A stretch of 52,083 nucleotides of DNA, from assembly GCA_903908065.1 (NCBI GenBank), contig CAIVQO010000054.1:1-52083 (forward strand). The letters run 5' to 3'. Both the position numbers and the translations under genes were made by a program. The notes under the pieces were generated by a model that was given only the letters and a program-made list of their open reading frames with translations, was not told the DNA's origin and made no database searches. This document shows, one piece after another, positions 46,100 through 52,083 of this stretch (the stretch's first letter is position 1; the number at the start of each line of letters is the position of its first letter). This DNA comes from an uncultured beta proteobacterium. GTDB taxonomy: Bacteria > Pseudomonadota > Gammaproteobacteria > Burkholderiales > Rhodocyclaceae.

Positions 46100-47120
46100 T
46101 GATGATCCTAGTATATCTGCCGACTCTCTCCGACAAGGAATAACGAGAGGCTAGTACACGACATCGACCAGAGAGTTTATGAATCTGATCACTGTCCTCT
46201 AGCGAAAGTGAAATGATGTTAGTAGTAACGTCGATAGCTTCCGCAAGGCTTGAAACAAAGAATGCGCATTCTTCAAATAGCTCGCGATGCACTGGTATAT
46301 CGGAGAGAATTGGTATGACTCCGACAGAGGCGGCCTCTAAAACCGAATTCGGAAACCCTTCACTCTCAGAAATATGAAGCAGACAAAGCGCCGAGCCATA
46401 AATTTCTTGCTGGTCGGCGTGGCCCTTATATACTTCAGCAAGAAATTGTTCACTAAAGCCCGCAAATACATCGGAATCATCCAGTCTTCCAAATATTGCA
46501 AGATTGACCGCATTGCCAAGCCGGCTTCCGAGAATATGTTGGAACACCTGCAGTACTACTTCCAGTCCCTTGCCTTTCTTTACGTTGGACACGGCGATTA
46601 TCGACTGCTTGGTATTTTTGACGGGTCGGATCGCAAACTCATTGATCGAGTTATAGACAACATGGAGCTTTTTGCGGACGTGGCGCTCTGTCTGACCTAC
46701 TTTTGATGCAACAGTTTGTGAATTGCAGATTACGGCACAGGTAAGAATATTTCTAATACTTTCCTGAACTACTTTTCGTTTGTCGTGCTTTGTCCAGTGG
46801 TATAGATTTCTACGCTCGGTTATGAGTGCAGCACCGGTAAGAGTCGAAAGTAATATCTCGGGAACGTAATAGTTGATTGCGTAAGATAGGATCAACTTAG
46901 GTCTGCGCTGAGCCAATCGAATAATTGTTTTTATCTTCCCACCATAGAATATTTCTAACCTACTGATCCCCTGGTACCTTTCATGGAGTAGTGGATCCGT
47001 TCGACTATCGCTGTAAACCCATAGAGTGATACGATAGTTCGCGGCCAGTTCCCTAATTAGAAAATATGTCTGCCATTCAGTCCCGCCCGACTGCAAATTT
47101 GGAACGATAACAACCAGCAT
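46083..47120 (-). CDS. Glycosyltransferase family 4
   Basis: A 345-residue GT4 enzyme. The start VVIVPNLQSGGTEWQTYFLI is the usual GG-x-E acceptor loop. The middle has LHVVYNSINEF and SIIAVSNVKKGKGLEVVLQV. The EX7E block is SESEGFPNSVLEAASVGVIP. It is the first glycosyltransferase after the deacetylase (72-base gap). Confidence 0.87.
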   Translation of the reverse strand: MLVVIVPNLQSGGTEWQTYFLIRELAANYRITLWVYSDSRTDPLLHERYQGISRLEIFYGGKIKTIIRLAQRRPKLILSYAINYYVPEILLSTLTGAALITERRNLYHWTKHDKRKVVQESIRNILTCAVICNSQTVASKVGQTERHVRKKLHVVYNSINEFAIRPVKNTKQSIIAVSNVKKGKGLEVVLQVFQHILGSRLGNAVNLAIFGRLDDSDVFAGFSEQFLAEVYKGHADQQEIYGSALCLLHISESEGFPNSVLEAASVGVIPILSDIPVHRELFEECAFFVSSLAEAIDVTTNIISLSLEDSDQIHKLSGRCRVLASRYSLSERVGRYTRIINAHLS

Positions 47121-47192
47121 GTCGTTAGCTCACCAGGGGGAGCGGTATACGCCCGAGTCGTACATGGTAGGCGTGCTGGGTCGCATTAGAAA

Positions 47193-47972
47193 TCAGGTCC
47201 CCTGTCTCACCAACCGTGCTGCTTTCTTTACGATTCGCCTATGCAACGGTAACAGCCCTCCTTTGCCTTCGAGAATGCTTCTGAAGATCTCTGGATCGCG
47301 AACGGCGGGAAATCGTGGTAGCTCAAAGGCGTTACAGGTCGGATGAAAGTAGCCACTCTTGGTAGTACAGGCAAGTAGAAAACCTGCATGTTGCACAGCA
47401 TTCATTACTTCGAGGGTATAACGCCCCCTTGGGTAACAAAAGCTTTTAGCGACGACACCTAACTCTTTTTCCAGATGTGCTTTAGAGTGAACAATTTCCT
47501 CATCACGCTGGATGGGATCAATCAAGTCGAGGTTCGCGTGAGTCAGTGTATGGGCGCCAATTTCCATGCCATGATTCACAAGTTCATGTCTCTCACGCTC
47601 GCCCATATAGCTAAACGGGATGGTGAAGGTGCCGGTACGCACATCCGACCAGCGACGCTCTACGGCACTGCCCCATCTGGTAACGCCGTCGTACCCGGGC
47701 ACAGGGAAAAACGTGGCTGCGCAACCGTTGTCTCGAAGGAGCGGTAATGCATTCTCGTAGACGTCCATGAAACAGTCATCGAACGTTAGCACAACTGCCC
47801 GTAGTTGATCTGCGTGCCGAAGAGTCAGTAACTGCGACAGCGTTAACGTGGAAAGCCCGGCACGCTTGATGGATCCAAGCTGCTCCTCAAATATGTCCCG
47901 CGGAATTGACAGCGGCGACGGGCCAATAGAATGGTAGCAAAATATTGGGACCATTTCGTTACCCAAGGCCAA
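47193..47972 (-). CDS. Polysaccharide deacetylase (CE4/NodB type)
   Basis: A 259-residue NodB-fold deacetylase. The catalytic motifs are visible: VVLTFDDCFMDVYENALPLL (Asp base and first metal Asp), EIGAHTLTHANLDLI (His pair), and SFCYPRGRYTLEVMNAVQHA (Arg motif). There is no signal peptide, which suggests action on a lipid-linked or cytoplasmic sugar; a role in exopolysaccharide or cell-surface N-acetyl sugars is expected. It overlaps the amidotransferase gene by 14 bases. Confidence 0.87.
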   Translation of the reverse strand: MALGNEMVPIFCYHSIGPSPLSIPRDIFEEQLGSIKRAGLSTLTLSQLLTLRHADQLRAVVLTFDDCFMDVYENALPLLRDNGCAATFFPVPGYDGVTRWGSAVERRWSDVRTGTFTIPFSYMGERERHELVNHGMEIGAHTLTHANLDLIDPIQRDEEIVHSKAHLEKELGVVAKSFCYPRGRYTLEVMNAVQHAGFLLACTTKSGYFHPTCNAFELPRFPAVRDPEIFRSILEGKGGLLPLHRRIVKKAARLVRQGT

Positions 47973-49824
47973 GTTGGCTTAGCTTTGTCCGGTGCCACAA
48001 AAGTAGATTCACTAAGATCCACAGTTCATACACAAAGTCGTTGTCACCCCGGTAAAACTGCTTGAGTATATTGATCGCCTCCGCTCTGTCTATGCCCACC
48101 GCATCATAGTTACCGTGGTGGACAATATCCATGATTAGTTGCTTCCACTGATTGCGCATCCAATCAATTATTGGAAAAGAAAAACCCATTTTTTTACTAT
48201 TCACGTCATAGTCCGGTGCCAGCCGCCTGAGAACCGAACGCAATGCCGCCTTCGGCAGCGAATTAGACGCCGTTTGATGTCCACAGAGTCCGTAACTAAC
48301 GACGTCGTTATCAAGGAACGGTACTCTCGCTTCAATGCTCGCTGCCATGCTAGATCGATCGACCTTGAACAACATTGCATCCGGCAGATAGCTCTTAAAG
48401 TCGACAAGCCGGGGAAGATCCTCACGATCGGACACTGACCGCGCATCGATCATAAAATCACACGCTGCAAGTATCTTCTCAATATCTTTGCAACCGAAGG
48501 GACTCGGCGCAAGCATTGCTGCATACAGCTCAATGGGGTCCGTCAAACCGCGAATCTGAAGACTCTTTCGCTTCGCAACCAGCCTAAGAAATCGCGCAAT
48601 CCAGACATTGACGCTTCCACGGCCACCTTTTTGCGCCGCCCGGTAGTCCCGCCATTGGCTGTACCGCCCATAACCCTCAAACACCTCATCGGCGCCATCG
48701 CCGGAGAGAACCACTTTCACATAGCGGCTCGCTTCTTCCGCAATAGCCCAATTCAATAGTACGGCATGGTCTCCAAATGGCTCATCTACTATTCGATAGA
48801 GGCGGCTCCAGTGGTCAGCTATAGAGGCGCCATCAAGTTCGAGCCGGTGATGGCAAAGTGCCGGTAGCCCAAGCCTTGTAACAAACTCCGCGGCTTTTTG
48901 GGATTCATCGTGTGGCGTTTCACTACTAAACCCGACAGTATAGAAATCGACATCAACGTCCCTAAAATGCTTTGCAATAATCGCAGCAATCGTAGAAGAA
49001 TCGACTCCGGAACTTAGGAAGACACCGATTGGCACATCAGCGACTAGCTGCATTCCAATGGCACTTACAAGCAAACCGCTTAGATCATCGCCTTGATAGG
49101 CTCCATCCGCAACCTCATAGGGATCCCAGTACTTGGTCGGCCGAAGGTCCGCACGATTGGCTAAATCTATTGAGATATCCAGATAATGGCCTGGAAGGAG
49201 TTTTTTAATACCCTTCCAAATGCTCCGCGACCCCTGCACGTACTGGAGTAGTCGATAGCAGTCCACAGCTTGTTTATCAACTTCGGGGACCTTGCCAGCT
49301 AGGCGGACAACCGTGTCAGCCTCTGACGCAAAAATGACCCGTCCATCTTCGAGCGCATAATAAAGCGGCTTGATTCCGATTCTGTCTCTGGCCAAAAGTA
49401 ATGTCCGGTTTACCTTATCGAGGTAGGCAAAGGCGAACATCCCATTGATCCGCGGGATCGCTTTATGTCCCCAGACCTTGCATGCCTGAAACAAGACCTC
49501 TGTGTCTGACGCGGTCGCAAAAGCTACTCCTTCAGCCTCAAGTTCGACTCGCAACGCACGGAAGTTGTATATCTCGCCATTGAATACAAGTAAGCTTCTA
49601 GAGTCCTCGAAAGGTTGGTTGGAGCGCTCATCGAGGTCAATGATTGCCAAACGGTTGTGAAAGAACCCGGCCCATCCATAATCGATTTCAGGCGTGAGAT
49701 TCCTTTCATACAAACTAATGCCCGTGTAATCTGGCCCTCGGTGCCGGACCAATTCTGCAACTTGGGAGAGCCGGGTTGCTGATATTGGGGGTATTGCCCC
49801 GACGATTCCACCAAACCCGCACAC
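47959..49824 (-). CDS. Asparagine synthase-type amidotransferase
   Basis: A 621-residue class II glutamine amidotransferase. The N-terminal nucleophile Cys2 is in MCGFGGIVG; RHRGPDYTG and FNGEIYNFRAL follow. The synthase domain has the PP-loop LSSGVDSSTIAAI, the DEPFGDHAV segment and VVLSGDGADEVFEGYGRYSQ. In polysaccharide clusters such proteins (WbpS-like, or those in exosortase-linked loci) probably amidate uronic acids rather than make asparagine. It follows the methyltransferase by 2 bases. Confidence 0.9.
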   Translation of the reverse strand: MCGFGGIVGAIPPISATRLSQVAELVRHRGPDYTGISLYERNLTPEIDYGWAGFFHNRLAIIDLDERSNQPFEDSRSLLVFNGEIYNFRALRVELEAEGVAFATASDTEVLFQACKVWGHKAIPRINGMFAFAYLDKVNRTLLLARDRIGIKPLYYALEDGRVIFASEADTVVRLAGKVPEVDKQAVDCYRLLQYVQGSRSIWKGIKKLLPGHYLDISIDLANRADLRPTKYWDPYEVADGAYQGDDLSGLLVSAIGMQLVADVPIGVFLSSGVDSSTIAAIIAKHFRDVDVDFYTVGFSSETPHDESQKAAEFVTRLGLPALCHHRLELDGASIADHWSRLYRIVDEPFGDHAVLLNWAIAEEASRYVKVVLSGDGADEVFEGYGRYSQWRDYRAAQKGGRGSVNVWIARFLRLVAKRKSLQIRGLTDPIELYAAMLAPSPFGCKDIEKILAACDFMIDARSVSDREDLPRLVDFKSYLPDAMLFKVDRSSMAASIEARVPFLDNDVVSYGLCGHQTASNSLPKAALRSVLRRLAPDYDVNSKKMGFSFPIIDWMRNQWKQLIMDIVHHGNYDAVGIDRAEAINILKQFYRGDNDFVYELWILVNLLLWHRTKLSQLGLG

Positions 49825-49826
49825 GC

Positions 49827-50399
49827 CTATGAGTCTCCCTTTTGCACAAACACTATGTTGCGACCATATTCAAATGGGCCAATCAACCGCGTTCGGCAGT
49901 CTAGCTCGCTGGTGAGGTACTGCCAGTCATGATTGAACCGATAGGATTCGTTGGCAACCACATCAAATACCAGTACCCCACGGGAGTTCAAATTGTCCTT
50001 GAATAGCCTATTGAGGCCTTCTCTCAGTTCCTCAGGCGCTAAGTGATGAATCCAGTTAACAAGGACGATTGCATCGAATTTTCCAACGAGCTGTTGATCC
50101 GGAAATGCTGCTCGTTGAAATAGGGTGTTCCCGCTGCCAGGATTGCTGATTCGAGCGAGAAATGACGCCGCATTCAATACCCGGGTATCCTGATCCAGTC
50201 CAAGTTTATGCTCGAAGCGCAATCGTCTAAGAATATCGCCAAGCCCACAACCGATCTCAACTACACGGTCTCTTTGCTGCAGCGCATTTAACTCATCCAC
50301 CACAGACTTAGCATAGGGCCGCCCGGCGTAAGTAGCAATGTGCCACTCATTGAAGCCAAACACCGCCCTCAGTAGTCTTCTAACGCCTTTGCTTAACAT
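49827..50399 (-). CDS. SAM-dependent methyltransferase
   Basis: A 190-residue class I methyltransferase. Motif I is RVVEIGCGLGDILRRLRFEH near residue 45; the later blocks are KFDAIVLVNWIHHLAPEELR and GVLVFDVVANESYRFNHDW. It is adjacent to the amidotransferase and probably methylates a sugar or a lipid-linked intermediate; the substrate is unknown. Confidence 0.8.
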   Translation of the reverse strand: MLSKGVRRLLRAVFGFNEWHIATYAGRPYAKSVVDELNALQQRDRVVEIGCGLGDILRRLRFEHKLGLDQDTRVLNAASFLARISNPGSGNTLFQRAAFPDQQLVGKFDAIVLVNWIHHLAPEELREGLNRLFKDNLNSRGVLVFDVVANESYRFNHDWQYLTSELDCRTRLIGPFEYGRNIVFVQKGDS

Positions 50400-50486
50400 T
50401 CGGTTGTCCCAACGGATCGCGGTCGACGGCTGCTCGTATTCCTACTCTAGCGCTCTCACACAAACGGCACCGAGGCACTCCCACGT

Positions 50487-51773
50487 TTACTGGCATCCTT
50501 CAGTACAAGTACGACCATTAGTTCTCCGACTACTGACCATGCCTTTATCCGCCTGAAGACGGCGCCACAACAATTGCGCCGAAACCTCTGGGTTTGTTTC
50601 GTGAAACCCCTCGAAAAAATTATACGTAACATCGATACCGCTTTCCTTAAGAAAGGACGTGAACTCTCTCACGGAATCAGGGTTTTGGGCTACTGGATCC
50701 GATGTGGCGATCTCCAAGATGAGTGGGACTGATTTAAAGGCGTTAGGCCAGTCGCGATAACCAAATTGCTTCATCAACACCTCAAAATCTCGCACCAGAA
50801 ATTCCTCGTGGGAGTAATGTATCGGTAAAAACTTCAAGTAATTGGCTGCTAGGTATTCCCTCGCGTTCAATGTAATTCCAGACAAAATCAGAGCGTCGAT
50901 CTTGCCATGTCCAGCCGTCATGAATATGCGCGCAAGAATTTCCCCGTGGGAAATACCGTACAAAACGACGTGCTTATATTGACCCCTCAGGTATTTATAT
51001 AGCGCATCAATCTTTAACAGATCAATTCCGTAACTAGTAATTCCTTGTCCCGACATGATTCCGTTTTCAGACAGGATCGTATTGCCCCAGCTGTGGGAAA
51101 ATACATATGGGGCATAAACATCAAACCCATAATCGTTCAGGACTCGCCCTGCGTGATTTAAATAGTCGCGATCTCCAGAGAATAATTTCAGAGGATCGGT
51201 TGAATGCCCATGTAAGAATATTACGGCAATCTCGGACTTCCTTTCCGATTTAGCAATTACGACATGATAGCGAAGCTTGGCATGTGTTCTAGCGGTATAA
51301 AGAAGTTCATCTTTTGCGCCTTTTTCAATTGCGTCTATGTCATTCGACCTAAAGTCGGATTCGCATAGTCCGAGTGCATATAATAATTTCGTAGCAGTAC
51401 AGTTATCTATTGGCTGCCTAAACTTCAAAAAACCTAATCCCCATTGATAGTCCTCTAAAAATACGTTCTCTGTATTCTTAAAATACAAAGTTGGACTCAA
51501 ATTGTCCGGGTATGTAATGGATGAAAATGGAAGCTTTCTCTGCGATCTATAGCTTGGCTGCATTCCCATTGCATCCCTTGCCTCGACAATGGCTTCGGGG
51601 GCTATCTTCGATTCAGAAAATAGAGTCTTTATGCTATTCCAATTCCTCGCGATCCAAATGTTGCTTCGAACAATTGCTGTGAAGGCACTGTTGCTTAACC
51701 ACCCTACGGCCATTGATATAAGAATCGCGACTAGCACGGTTCTAACACGGATACTTCGGACCTCGATTGACAT
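50487..51773 (-). CDS. Membrane-anchored alpha/beta-hydrolase-like protein
   Basis: A 428-residue protein with an N-terminal membrane anchor (VRTVLVAILISMAVGWLSNS). A long leader region (35-180) has no recognised domain. The hydrolase core starts at IAVIFLHGHSTDPLKLFSGD. The nucleophile elbow is YGISHGEI (G-x-S-x-G); the Asp candidate is in EIATSDPVAQNP and the His candidate in FEGFHETNPEV, so the triad appears complete. The fold suggests an esterase facing the periplasm. The substrate may be the polysaccharide made by this cluster. It is the first gene of the minus-strand cluster. Confidence 0.65.
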   Translation of the reverse strand: MSIEVRSIRVRTVLVAILISMAVGWLSNSAFTAIVRSNIWIARNWNSIKTLFSESKIAPEAIVEARDAMGMQPSYRSQRKLPFSSITYPDNLSPTLYFKNTENVFLEDYQWGLGFLKFRQPIDNCTATKLLYALGLCESDFRSNDIDAIEKGAKDELLYTARTHAKLRYHVVIAKSERKSEIAVIFLHGHSTDPLKLFSGDRDYLNHAGRVLNDYGFDVYAPYVFSHSWGNTILSENGIMSGQGITSYGIDLLKIDALYKYLRGQYKHVVLYGISHGEILARIFMTAGHGKIDALILSGITLNAREYLAANYLKFLPIHYSHEEFLVRDFEVLMKQFGYRDWPNAFKSVPLILEIATSDPVAQNPDSVREFTSFLKESGIDVTYNFFEGFHETNPEVSAQLLWRRLQADKGMVSSRRTNGRTCTEGCQ

Positions 51774-52083
51774 GACAACTTAGTAGTTAGACGCGCTGAC
51801 GTCCTAGTCAGGTAAGAATCATTTAGGCACGGCGATAAGGCAGGAATAAAACCCAGGCTTAATGTCTGTATCGATCTTTATTCTCCTCTCGCAACCAGTA
51901 CATATTCTTGAAAATATAGTGGCCATTAGCCAAAGTTGCGGGGGTAACCAGAGCCGGTCCCGTTTGATTGGACAGAATTTGGGCGGAGATAAGTGGAGCC
52001 CTGCGGGGTAGCGTTATCCACGGTGCGGCCTGCCGAAGGTCCCTCTAGACCGTAGGCGGGTTGCGCGGTGGGTAACGCGGTCA
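51774..52083. other. Region upstream of the polysaccharide cluster
   Basis: About 310 bases with no gene on either strand that I can support. The part near 51774-51950 is AT-rich and should hold the promoter for the minus-strand cluster; no clear -35/-10 pair stands out. Near 51990 the composition shifts to GC-rich. Bases 52011-52021 (GCGTTATCCAC) and 52068-52078 (GTGGGTAACGC) pair in 10 of 11 positions, a REP-like palindrome at the window edge. Confidence 0.5.

Overview
The window reads as a chromosomal segment of a GC-rich betaproteobacterium, probably Rhodocyclaceae-like or a relative of Cupriavidus. The assignment rests on gene order and codon style only. The first 12.6 kb follows, almost gene for gene, the distal half of the membrane-bound hydrogenase locus of Ralstonia/Cupriavidus eutropha: [hoxO]-hoxQ-hoxR-hoxT-hypA-hypB-hypF-hypC-hypD-hypE-hypX-hoxA-hoxB-hoxC. 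These genes build the [NiFe] cofactor, chaperone the hydrogenase subunits and sense H2. The catalytic subunits would lie upstream of base 1. The sensor kinase hoxJ and the scaffold hoxV follow only at 18.2-20.5 kb.

Between hoxC and hoxJ, on the opposite strand, sits a signalling insertion (12.6-18.1 kb). It holds an FNR-type transcription factor fused to two PilJ/NarX-like P-box domains, with a perfect FNR/DNR box in front of it. Next come a PhnD-like/PAS/GGDEF/EAL protein ending in a zinc-binding CZB domain, and a secreted GlcG/HbpS protein broken by a frameshift in a C7 tract.

From 20.6 to 35.3 kb the genes are mostly on the minus strand. They are a COG2509 flavoprotein, a hybrid kinase with one in-frame TAG, two PAS sensor genes that meet head-to-head with both 5' ends missing (junction near 26.69 kb), and a tightly overlapped run. 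That run is CBS protein, YdcH-like protein, MetY, alpha/beta hydrolase, DUF2189-like membrane protein, bacteriohemerythrin and NarL-type regulator, preceded by a kinase/regulator pair. A tRNA-Thr(TGT) and a strong terminator follow at 35.3-35.45 kb.

From 35.5 to 38.1 kb lies a small island downstream of the tRNA, with an unknown protein, two helix-turn-helix proteins, a small hypothetical and an H-NS-like silencer. From 38.3 to about 52.0 kb the base composition becomes clearly AT-richer. This part is a surface-polysaccharide cluster on the minus strand: glycosyltransferases, a Wzy-like polymerase, a hexapeptide acyltransferase, a polysaccharide deacetylase, an asparagine-synthase-type amidotransferase, a methyltransferase and a membrane-anchored alpha/beta hydrolase. 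A deleted IS5-family element sits at its 3' side. GC-rich sequence with a REP-like inverted repeat returns in the last 100 bases.

A roughly 25-bp motif (AAAGTCGGCGCYGGCG..ACGGCG) recurs between genes and inside unrelated coding sequences across the GC-rich part. In four proteins it is read in the same frame as a VGA[G/N]xTA peptide.
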